Source: Symbiodinium natans (taxonomy: Eukaryota > Sar > Dinophyceae > Suessiales > Symbiodiniaceae). Taken from it: DNA of 64,000 bases. Positions 53,757 through 62,744 of the stretch are shown piece by piece. The stretch's first letter is position 1, and each line of letters starts with the position of its first letter. The notes below the pieces were generated by a model that had not been told where the DNA came from, made no database searches, and saw only the letters and a program-made list of their open reading frames with translations. Position numbers and translations under genes: made by a program. Location: contig CAJNDS010000802.1 in assembly GCA_905221605.1 (NCBI GenBank), forward strand, positions 779,501 through 843,500, in the 5' to 3' direction.

Positions 53757-55100
53757 ATGGACTTCCTCAGCTTCTTCATGGGCTCCGTGACAACGGAGGA
53801 GATGAAGATGTTCCAGGAGGAGGCTGCAACCATTGACAGAGAAGGTCGGTGGCATGGAACCTTTGCCTCCAGAAAAGGCAAAAAGCTCACTTATGAACTA
53901 CGCCACGACACCAGGAATAAGCAGCACCTGGGTCCAGACAACGAGCTCCCGTTGGAGCTGTTGCAGAGGGAGATGCGTTGGCTTGACATGAGTCCACTCA
54001 CAGCCTTCAGTCTGCTAGCCGGAAACTCCAAGGCACGCTACCGCATCATTGTCAAGCTCGTGGACGTTGACTTCAGCGACCTGAACAAGCTTGACTTCCA
54101 CATTTATGCGGCGGCGTGGCAAGGTCATTCCCGGATGGCGGACAGCCTCTCGGAGACAGCGCTGGGCGAGGTCCTCACGCTGGAGAGGTGTAAGCAACTA
54201 GGCTACATCTTCCACTCAGCATTCGCCAAGGACTACCAAAGCATTCAGTCTCAGGGCATGCTAAGGTCGTCTGTCAAGGAGCAAGGACAGAGCGGCTGCC
54301 TCGCCATCCACTTTGTGTATGGTGGAGGTACCGAGGCCCCGCGACAAGGGACCCTCATCTGGGAAGGCAACGAGACCCTGTACGCTGACGGTCAAGCGTT
54401 GCATTTCACGCCTAACAGTGTGGTCTTGGCCTACTTCGACGTGGCGCCCAAGTACCTCACACACCACTGGCGTCCTCCCTACGAGAAGGATCCTGGTGGC
54501 CGCCGGCGGGACAAGCGACGTGAGAACGTCGCTCGCCCAACCGAAGGCCAAGCGTCGGCCAGCTCTTCCTCGGGAGGCTTTCCGAAAGGAAAGGGACCCA
54601 CAGAGCAGACCGAAAAGGGAAGCTCGCCGAAAGGTGAGGTACCCAAGGTCACCGTCAAGGAGCTGCGAAGACTCATTGAAGAGGAAGAGACAAGGAACCT
54701 CCGAGCCGCAGAAACAATGGAGATGGGCCGAGCGATTCCCTTCGAGCGGGGAGTCGAAGTCGAAGGCCGAGTTGATACTGGGAAGGTCCGCATCGAGAAG
54801 ATGCAGAGTGCTTTCGACCGGCTCAACGCAAACCCGTGGTTCCTGTATGAGCAGGGCCATTTGAAGCTGCGGAACAGCATGGGCCGTCGCGTCCGCACAG
54901 ACCTGGGAGATCATCCGGCGCGATGCACTCCATGGGCATCCCTAGACAGGGCTCTCAGGGAACGACTGGGCGACGTCGGACCAGCTGAGTGGTGGCGCCA
55001 TCCTCTCAGTGGCTACTCTGTAGCGCTTTTCCTCAAGGCCTTCGACTACGGCAAGCGCCAGGGCTGCTACTGGGCTGAAATGCAAAAGGAGAATATCTAA
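53757..55100 (+). CDS. Tpt1/KptA-family RNA 2'-phosphotransferase-like protein
   Basis: Intact ORF of 447 codons; ATG 53757 is the first after the stop at 53709. Family proteins remove a splice-junction 2'-phosphate from tRNA using NAD+. Visible matches to the family are YELRHDT (about residue 45), ELPLELLQREM and NSKARYRIIVKL (winged-helix part), the RNA/NAD-binding WQGHS (W121, Q122, G123, H124, S125), GYIFHSAFAKDYQSIQSQGM (about 150-170, the 'L-H-G-T...I...GL' strand-helix with the usual HGT reduced to HSA), CLAIHFVYGG (the 'R-H-V-H-F' strand, its Arg not obvious), GTLIWEGNETLYADG and TPNSVVLAYFD. A 200-residue basic and charged C-terminal extension with GGFPKGKGP is not typical. The spacing and altered residues make activity uncertain. 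The stop codon lies inside the telomeric tract. It follows the outer copia element on the same strand. Confidence 0.78.
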   Translation: MDFLSFFMGSVTTEEMKMFQEEAATIDREGRWHGTFASRKGKKLTYELRHDTRNKQHLGPDNELPLELLQREMRWLDMSPLTAFSLLAGNSKARYRIIVKLVDVDFSDLNKLDFHIYAAAWQGHSRMADSLSETALGEVLTLERCKQLGYIFHSAFAKDYQSIQSQGMLRSSVKEQGQSGCLAIHFVYGGGTEAPRQGTLIWEGNETLYADGQALHFTPNSVVLAYFDVAPKYLTHHWRPPYEKDPGGRRRDKRRENVARPTEGQASASSSSGGFPKGKGPTEQTEKGSSPKGEVPKVTVKELRRLIEEEETRNLRAAETMEMGRAIPFERGVEVEGRVDTGKVRIEKMQSAFDRLNANPWFLYEQGHLKLRNSMGRRVRTDLGDHPARCTPWASLDRALRERLGDVGPAEWWRHPLSGYSVALFLKAFDYGKRQGCYWAEMQKENI

Positions 55101-55162
55101 ACCCTAAACCCTAAACCCTAAACCCTAAATCCTAAACCCTAAACCCTAAACCCTAAACCCTA
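55097..55162 (+). repeat. Interstitial telomeric tract, about nine CCCTAAA units
   Basis: A run of CCCTAAA with one variant unit (AATCCTA) starts at the stop codon of the Tpt1/KptA-like ORF and ends abruptly at TACCAGGGGG. This is the cleanest telomere-type array in the window; other places carry only degenerate words. TTTAGGG is the plant/dinoflagellate-type telomere repeat. Confidence 0.92.
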
Positions 55163-55199
55163 CCAGGGGGTGGTCCTAGGGGTACAGGGAGAACAGGGG

Positions 55200-55450
55200 G
55201 CCTGACCGGGAAGCCGAGGCGAATTATGTTTACTACCATTACCATTTTAAGTTTCTGTTGTACTCATTTTACCATTTCGATTCTATTTGATTAGTCACTA
55301 TTTCCGTTCTTACCATTATCACATTTTTCTTCTTACCCTTGCGATATTTACTGTTCTTATCATGAGCTAGCACTATTGTCACGGTAATCACAAGTAACAC
55401 TCTGTATGATTGTTACTATTCCTATGTTCCTCTGGTAACCCTTCACTACT
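55200..55450 (+). repeat. AT-rich degenerate TTACCATT-type sequence
   Basis: About 250 bp with recurring TACCATT, TTACTATT and ATTACCATT words, lying directly to the right of the telomeric tract. No coding potential. It could be subtelomere-like sequence. Confidence 0.55.
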
Positions 55451-55559
55451 CTGAGGCTCCATGTCCTTCAAGCAGGCTGAGGTTCTCACTTCCAAGGCCG
55501 GGTTCAGGGTTGAAGGGGCTAGTGTTGTTCAGGCGGTGTTGATGAACACATGCTGCCTG

Positions 55560-56075
55560 TGCATGAGTAAAGTTGAAAACGCTCGGTCCTCAAAAGCTTG
55601 GGTGCTATTGGAGTACGCTCGGTCCCAAAAAGCAGGTAGTTGAACTCGCTCGGTCCCCAAACTTGGGTGCCTTTGCAGTACACTCTGACCCCCGAATAGC
55701 ATGACGCTTATGCTAGTTGTTCACACTCGGTTCCCAAAAAGCAGGATGCTAGTTGAACGCGCTCGGTCCCCAAAAAGCAAGATGCGAGGTGAACACGCTC
55801 GGTTCCCAAAAGCTTGATTGTTTGCTTTGCTCGGTCCTCAAAAAGCAGGATGCTAGTTTAACACGCTCGGTCCCCAAAAGCTTGGGTGCTATTTGACGGC
55901 GCTCGGCCCAAAAGGCAGGACGCTTTTTAAAGAACGCTCGGTCCGCAATAACTGGGGTGCTATTGGAAGACACAAATGCAGGATGCTAGTTGAACACGCT
56001 AGCTGGAGTGGTATTTGAGTATGCATTGTGCCGAAAAAGCAGGATGCTAGTTGAACACGCTCGGTCTCCAACCTT
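55560..56075 (+). repeat. Minisatellite, units of roughly 40-45 bp around 'CGCTCGGTCCCCAAAA'
   Basis: About ten imperfect units, each with (A/G)CGCTCGGTCCCCAAAA, then GCTTGGGTGCTA or GCAGGATGCTA, then TTGAACAC. Unit edges are blurred by small indels. Confidence 0.85.
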
Positions 56076-56169
56076 GGGCGCCGTCCGATTGACTGTCTTT
56101 TGATCTTTGAGAAAGCCTCGGGGGCTCAAGTCGTCACCGGAGTGGTAGTTCGGGGTTGGGGTGGTTTGT

Positions 56170-56425
56170 GTGTCTGTTGGGTCCCCCTTCTCCTTCTCCC
56201 TTTCCCATTCATTCAAGGTCCAGTAGTACATGCCATGGCCACTTCCTTGCGGCTCTAGACGATGTCCAAGTTGCTGGCGCAGAATAATGTGGCAGGCGCA
56301 GTATTTTTGCCATCCGGCGATGAAGTCCCTTCGTTCGCCGCAAGCATTTTCGGGACACAAAATCGTGTCCCCGAAATCTGGTGTTCTATGTTTGAAAGTG
56401 CCATGTAAGAACTGTTCTTGTCTCA
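56170..56425 (-). CDS. Candidate exon, unknown family
   Basis: The minus frame reads FLHGTFKHRTPDFGDTILCP, ENACGERRDFIAGWQKYCAC and GSGHGMYYWTLNEWE, with protein-like composition and several Cys, Trp and His. It lies downstream of the peroxidase exon on the same strand but does not contain the proximal heme-His motif expected there. Splice borders were not resolved. Confidence 0.3.
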
Positions 56426-56674
56426 AATAAGGAGACCAAAGTGGTCCTGTAGACCCCCAAACCCCAAACCTTAGCCCCAACTCCAAACCCTAAACTCAAC
56501 CCCCCAAATCCAAAGCTTAAACCCTAAACCTTGAGGCGCAGCGCTGAAACAACACCCCCCAAACAAATCGTGTTGGAGAACGGAGTCAGGGGAATGCAGG
56601 AAAGCGTGGCAGGCGCAGCGAAATCGTGTCTTTTGACCAACCCCAGCGGTCGCATCCAGGAAGCAAACTGGCAG

Positions 56675-56770
56675 CATGGACGTACTCATCGTGTGGGCAT
56701 GGATGCTCTGGCCATTCCCACGCACTGGCCACATGGATGTAATCATCGTGCGGGCATGGATGCTCTGGCC
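56675..56770 (+). repeat. Direct duplication around 'GGGCATGGATGCTCTGGCC'
   Basis: Two copies of a unit of about 50 bp: ATGGA, GTA(C/A)TCATCGTG, GGGCATGGATGCTCTGGCC. They differ at several positions. Confidence 0.75.
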
Positions 56771-56875
56771 CTTCGCACAGCGACCATACTATAAAAAAGA
56801 GTACCCTTTTTGGGGTTGGTTTCTCTATAAGGGAACCTCAAAACCAACAAAACGGCAAAAGGGTACCGCTGGGGC

Positions 56876-57935
56876 ACCAAGCCACGGCAACGATTGCTGC
56901 AAAGGCCCAGAGGTCAGCCCGAGACTTGCCTGATTGCTGCAGCGAAAGGGATAGCTGTGGAGTCTTGGCAGGAAAGCTTCTGTCGGTATAGATTGCCTCC
57001 AGGATCTCAACCACATAGCCAAGACCGTTGTTATGGCCATCACCCTCACCGTCGGCAGGAAACTTCCGCTTCTGGAGGTCATCACGTGCGATTCGCACGC
57101 CCACGCCCTTCCATTCAAGGCATCCGTCACAGCCACCTGTGCCATCTTTGTACTTCAAGCAGTCGTGAAACCCGAGCCTCAGCAGCTTACCTGCGCTGGG
57201 AACGGAGGTCCACTGCTCTTCCACCTCACAGGGTTTCGGGTTTAGGGGATTTAGGGCTTAGGGTAGAACATCCCAAGCGAAGGCACATCCCGAATCCGTG
57301 GGGTTGCAAGGGAAGGATTGTGAAAACTTTGAGGCTTGGATCGGCGCTTCTCCAGACCGTAAACCCCAAACCCGCAAACCCCCAACCCTGCCTGAAGACC
57401 AAGCTCATTGAACACTTGATTGCCGCTTCATTGAAGATGCGGTGGATTCTGGCTCTCACGACACGCAGGACCAGGCAGCGCCGGGTGCACCAGGAACATA
57501 CGGTGTCGCTGGAGGCGCTGGTGCAGGCGCGACGGCACCCTCACCCGAACACTTGTCGAAGTTCCAGGACTGAAACGCTCCACTAGGTTCCTGCAAGCCA
57601 GCAACTCCAAAACGAGGCCTCGTGGGTAAGCTTCTCCTTGGGATCGCCGCCTGACCCAGAACCGCCCACCCAGCGGCAGTAGTCATGGCACTCACCAACC
57701 CTGTACATCATACCAGCCTTTGAAGTTGTCAGGATAACCTTCATCGCCCCAACCTGAATACGTGGTTGGCGGCAAGCAACCATCCGGTTCCACGCATGCT
57801 GCACAACCCTTGCAATTTTTCCAGTTGCACTTCTTCGTCCATGGCGCGGAATTTCCCGCACACCAGCCATGGCAAGCCTTCTCAACTTCTTCAAAGGGCT
57901 TGAAAGTTTCTTCCCTTCCTTCCCTACTATCAGCA
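56876..57935 (-). pseudogene. Cys-rich domain plus heme peroxidase, exons with two apparent frameshifts
   Basis: Minus strand, upstream to downstream. About 57920-57700 encodes a Cys-rich module (ACHGWCAGNSAPWTKKCNW, NCKGCAACVEPDGCLPPTTY, then YPDNFKGWYDV). A one-base shift near 57700 leads to GECHDYCRWVGGSGSGGDP and EASFWSCWLAG. A second shift near 57597 leads to AFQSWNFDKCSGEGAVAP and a Pro/Ala linker. After an intron with telomere-like words, the next exon begins at 57224 and encodes the distal half of a plant/fungal-type heme peroxidase: AGKLLRLGFHDCLKYKDGTG (distal Arg and His), GGCDGCLEW, GHNNGLGYVVEILEAIYTD and GKSRADLWAFAAIVAV. The proximal-His exon was not found downstream. The two shifts could be true decay or sequence errors. 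The module order, Cys-rich then peroxidase, matches a dinoflagellate-style secreted or redox protein. Confidence 0.62.
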
Positions 57936-57939
57936 ACAG

Positions 57940-60140
57940 GATTGATTAGGTCTTATGTGCTGACACCTGAAACTACCTGAAAGGCAAATTGGCGAGGCAA
58001 GGAACGGGGAAAGGCGACAGTCTGCGTTGAGTTCAGCGTTTCAGGCTTCGGGAGTTTAGGGTTTGGGCTTCGGATGCTTCGGTCGGTCGGTGGGCATCTT
58101 GTTGTGTGAGTATTTGGGCTTTCGGAGTGGCGGTGACCTCGCATGCAAGCTTTGGAGCCAAGCGAAGCGCAACTCAGAGTCTTCAGCGGTCAGGAGTTTC
58201 AAAGCACAAGTGATTGCTGCGCAGGTCCAGGGAGTGGTCCAAGGGAGTGGTCCAGGACATGCGGGGCTTGTTCAATCAGTTTCGGGCAACGCGCTACCAA
58301 GGTTGCAGGGTTCGCACAGGGGTCTTGCGACGTTGCGGCTTTGGGCTCGCAAGGATTTTGGCAAGGTTCTATGACCCGAAACCCGAAACCCCAAGGCCCA
58401 AGACCCCTGAACCCCAGGTACTGCCTCCTACGGCTAAAATTCTTTGAAGGCAGTGAAACACCTCTCCTTACCTCAGCCACGCCACATGTACAGGCACGTA
58501 GAGTTTCGGGGGACTGGTGCTCCGAGAACACGTGCTTCTCAAGTGAATGTCCCCCTGCATGGAAGCGCAACTCAACACGTCGCCAATGAACAGGCCCCCG
58601 TTTCAACCCAGAAAGGCCCGCCTTGTGCTGCTGGCGCAGACTTTTTTTGGGCAAGCGATGCCCTACACTGTCCAACACCTTTCGTAGTGCACACGAGCAA
58701 GGTCCGCGGGTGAGGTCTCCGCTGCCTTGAGGAGTCGGGGTCCTGTCTCAGCAAGACGAGGGCGCTCAGGGGTCGAAGCACTTCAGGCCAAAGGACTGGA
58801 AGATCGGGTAAGAAACCTGGGAACTCTGGGAGCTTGCAAGGACTGCTGCATGATGCCAAAAGTGCAAGGAATCAAAAAGAAATACAGTCTTAGCCAACGC
58901 TACAACTCCCAGCGGGACTTTGGGCTCACATGAAGCAAGCAGCCAAGCTGCCACCAGGAGTGGGCTCGGAGCTCCTCGAGTTTCACCACAACGGTGCTCG
59001 GATTGAGGCTTGGAGTGAGCCCCGGAGCCCCAGAGCCCCTCGACTTCCCCGTGCCCATCCTGCACAGCTCCGGGGAGAAGGGTCCCAACTTCAAGCTCCA
59101 AGCCGAAGAAGCCCAACATAGCATAGCCCAACAACCCCATCGGATTTTCTGCGGTTTAGGAACTTAATGCGGGGGTTCAAGGAAGTTTGTGGTGTTACGG
59201 CTCAGGGTTCAGTTCAGGACTTGGCTTGCCACCCGCAGTTCCCGAAAGCCCTGCGCCGCGTCCTCAGCGGCCCGGCTAGAGAAGAACGATAGCATCATGG
59301 CCCCGGCTCCTCTGCCACTCGGGGGCTTTGGGGATATAGATGCGCGGACCAAGGCTTCTCTAGCTCTGCTGCTCTGGCCACAGAAGCCACGGGTTCGGAG
59401 ACCGGGAAGTGTTTCGTGCCTACTGAGACCTTCAGCAGATTGCACCGGAACAAGGGATCCTGCCATATAGGGCAAACGTCTTCGAGCTCTCAAGACTCGC
59501 TTCTCGAAGTCGAAGCTGCCCACCACTACTCTGGTACTCCCCTTCTATTGACCCTTCAGGGGAGCCCTTCTCAAATCTCACAGCTCTTAGGGCAATCCTC
59601 CGCCCCGTCCTGCGTAAGCTGCAACTCCTCCGCTTCATGCTGAAAGGGGCTTTGGTTCATCTGCTACTTTGACGCAATGTTGAGAAGCTCAAAGAGGCTG
59701 AAATACAGGGGCCTCATGTCAGAGTGCTGTAAGGTCACACTCGCCCTGGCCCAAGCGATCTCTGGTCAGATGACTAGGTCTTTCGGCTCTTTGAGGTAAG
59801 CTTTCAGTAGAACTCTGAAGTTGATGAAACGCCAACGCCCCCGGCATCTACTTCCTGCAGAAGTGGCAGCAGCTCCATCAGCCCTGCCAGGTCGCCGCGG
59901 TCCTGGCACGGACTGAAGGCATGGCGCAGAAGTTCTCGGGAATCGATCGGGTTTCTACCAGGTACGAGCCCAACCAGAAGACTTCTTAAAAGTCTGGAAG
60001 ACTTGAGAACAATGGTTGAGAGCGCAAGGTCAGGTTGTCATCTCTTGTTGTCTTTGATCTATCTGCAATGGCGAGGCTGAAACGCAGACTCAAAACGCCC
60101 AGCGCTGGTGAGCCGCAGCTCTGTAGGGGATGGGTATGGA
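57940..60140. other. Intron-like stretch with possible minus-strand exons
   Basis: Telomere-like degenerate words occur at 58040-58070 and 58375-58410. Exon-like minus frames include 58590-58495, ending before GTAAGGAG (KLYVPVHVAWLR), and 59526-59350 (SFDFEKRVLRARRRLPYMAG, then LVPVQSAEGLSRHETLP). They might be upstream exons of the peroxidase gene or of another gene. None has an identifiable domain. Confidence 0.28.
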
Positions 60141-60206
60141 ATTCAGAGTTCTGGGTCAGGGTTCCTGTCTAAGTGTGCAAGCGGCTCCGGTTCCTGTGGC
60201 TTCTTG

Positions 60207-61850
60207 GGGGGGGGGGGGTCTAGTCTTGAATTTCTGAGGAAGGTTTCGTTGCATTTGACACATGTCTTGAATTTCTGAGGAAGGTGTTGTTGCAATTGCT
60301 GCTCGGAGTGAATTTCTGAGGAAAGTTTTGTTGTACATGCTACTAGTCTTGAATTTCTGAGGAAGGTTTCGTTGCAATCTAGAGATTCTGAGGAAGTTTT
60401 TTCTGTAACTGCTAGTGGTTTGAATTTCTGAGGAATGCTTCGTTGCAATTTCTACAAGTCCTGAACTTCTGAGGAAGGTTTGGTTGCAATTGCTACTCGG
60501 CTTGAATTTATGAGGAAGGTTTCGCTGTAAATGCTACTAGTCTTGAGTTTCTGATGAAGGCTTCGCCGCAATTGCCACTCTTTTTTTAACTTTCTGAGGA
60601 AGGTTTCATTGCAATTGCTACTAGTCTTGAATTTCTGAGGCAAGTTTTGCTGTAAATGCTACTAGCCTTGAGATTCTGAGGAAGGTTTCGCTGCAAATCA
60701 TACCAGTCTCGAGTTGCTGAGGAAGGTTTCGTTGCAATTGCTACATGTCTTGAATTCTGAGGAAAGTTTCGTTGCAAATGCTACTCGGCATGAATTTAAA
60801 AGGAAGGTTTTGCTCTACATTGACTCTAAATGCTACTCGTCTCAAGTTTCGGCGGAAGACTTCGTTCCAATTGTCTTGCGTTTCTGAGCATTTTGCATCT
60901 GCTCCGTGTCTTGAAGTTCTGAGCAAGGTTTCGTTGCAATTGCTACGTGTCTTGAATTGCTGAGCAAGGTTTCGTTGCATTTGCTACGTGTCTTGAATTG
61001 CTGAGCAAGGTTTCGTTGCATTTGCTACGTGTCTTGAAACTCTGAGAAAGGTTTCGCTGCAATTGCTGCTCGGCATGAATTTCTGAGGAAGGTTTCGTTG
61101 TAAACTCTACTATTTTGAGATTCTGAGCAAGGTTTGGCTGAAATTGACACTCGTCTTGAGTTTCTGAGGAAGGAAGGTTTCGTTGCCTTTGCTACTCGGC
61201 TTGAATTGCTGAGGAAGGTTTCGCTGTAAATTCTACTAGTTTTGTGTTTCTGAGGAAGGTTTCGTTGCCTTTGCTACGTGTTTTGACTTTCTGAGGAAGG
61301 TTTCGCTGCAATGGTTGCGTTTCTTGAGTTTCTGAGGAAGGTTTCGTTGCAATTGCTACTCGGCTTAAATTTCTGAAGAAGGTTTCCTTGTAGCTGCTAC
61401 TCAGGTTGAACTTCTGAGGAAGGCTTAGTTGCAATTGCTATATGTCTTGGATGTAAATGCTACTGGTCTTGAGATTCTGGGGAAGGTTTCGTTGCAATTG
61501 CTACCCGGCTTGAATTTCTGAGGAAGGTTTCGTTGCAATTGCTTATGTCTTGAGTTTCGGAGGAATGTATGTTTTGAATGCTACTTGTCTTGAGTTTCTG
61601 AGCAAGGTTTCGCTGCAATTGCTACATGTGTTGAATTGTTGAGGAAGGTTTCGTTGCAGTTGCTACTCGTCTGGAATTTCTGAGGAAGGTTTCGCCGTAC
61701 ATGCTACTAGTCTTGACTTTCTTACGAAGGCTTCGTTGCAATTGCTACATGTCTTGAATTTGAGAGTAAGGTTTAGCTGCATTTACTACTCCTATCTGTC
61801 TTGAATCTCTGAGGAAGGTTTTGCTGCAAATATCTGCAAATGCTAAATGC
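60207..61850 (+). repeat. Diverged minisatellite of about 41 bp
   Basis: Roughly 35-40 copies of a unit containing CTTGAATTTCTGAGGAAGG followed by TTTCGTTGCAATTGCTACT. Copies vary at many positions and some are truncated. A run of about 13 G lies at the left edge (60207-60219). Both strands give shadow frames (for example QRNLPQKFKT), not genes. Confidence 0.9.
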
Positions 61851-62394
61851 TAATCCTCTGTGAATTTTGTGATATCCTCAGACCCCTCAACCGCGGCCCC
61901 AATCCCTCAAACCTCAAAGAAGGTCTTGCGTCCCGTTGCCTCTGTCCCGCTGCTTGGGCTTCACGTCTCCATCTGCTCCAGTCAGGCTGTCTCCACTTTC
62001 TCCCTTCCTCTAGTGTTTGTTTTTCCGATTCCCGCCCTCTGTGTCTCCCACTCCAAACCTTGAGAAAAAAAACCCTGACGCCCTAGAGGATGGCGCCCAC
62101 AAGGATCTGCAGCTGGCAGCGCTGCGTCCTTCAGGAACTTGGTCAAGTTCCCGACCCAGTTTAGCGTCTCCTTTGTCGCGCCATAGATTCCGCGACCTCT
62201 GCGGAAGGAAGGAGAATGGCCGTAAGGATTCGAGCTTTTGAACGCGACAATCTTTCGTCTTTGTGGTCAGCGTGTCAGAGCTTCGGGCTTCCAGGTTCGG
62301 GGCGATTTGGGGTTGTAAGACTCGGATTTCGGAAAGGCGCTCTGCTAGGCTTTCTCCTACATTCAGCACGCGGCCAGAAGGGCCACCCCAAACC

Positions 62395-62700
62395 TGCACT
62401 CTATAACAAGCCTGATCCTCCTGCCCGGAGCCCCAACCCTGCTCCGAGCCGGGGTGCACAGCTCGAGCTCCTCACGGAAGAGCAGCTCGGCCTGCTTCAA
62501 GGGTCCCAGGGCCCCAAAAAGCCATGACGGTTCCGTCAGCCGGCCGCAGCGCTCCAGCAGCTCGGGTAAGGCGAAGATGCGCTTCAGCGTGTCAGGGTGC
62601 GAGTTGCCCAGATTGGCTCGGCCTCTTTCTGGGAGAGTGTGTTCAAATGGAACCAATATCAAGTCTGGAGCCTGCAGATGGTGCCTGGAGCCTTCATGAG
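62395..62700 (-). CDS. Kinesin-light-chain-type TPR exon
   Basis: The minus frame carries one KLC/TPR unit: ANLGNSHPDTLKRIFALPEL, LERCGRLTE, then after an insertion AELLFREELELC. The 'LGxxHPDTLxxxxxLAxLLxxxGxLxEAExLxREALE' pattern of these repeats is clear. Thirteen residues (PSWLFGALGPLKQ) split the unit between Glu and Ala-Glu. In dinoflagellates such TPR proteins usually consist of many such units; here only one is visible before the 70-bp satellite begins to the right, so the gene is partial or its other exons lie elsewhere. The family is involved in protein-protein contact; the cargo is unknown. Confidence 0.6.
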
Positions 62701-62744
62701 GTTTGCTGCAGGCCTTTGGCCTTGCAGTTTTGTGTTTCGTTGAG

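Noticed and set aside
55097-55162. True chromosome end
   Set aside because: Sequence continues for about 9 kb to the right with gene-like content, so the tract is interstitial in this assembly.
60143-61434. Minus-strand ORFs with repeated NLPQKFKT peptide
   Set aside because: Shadow of the 41-bp minisatellite with many interrupting shifts.
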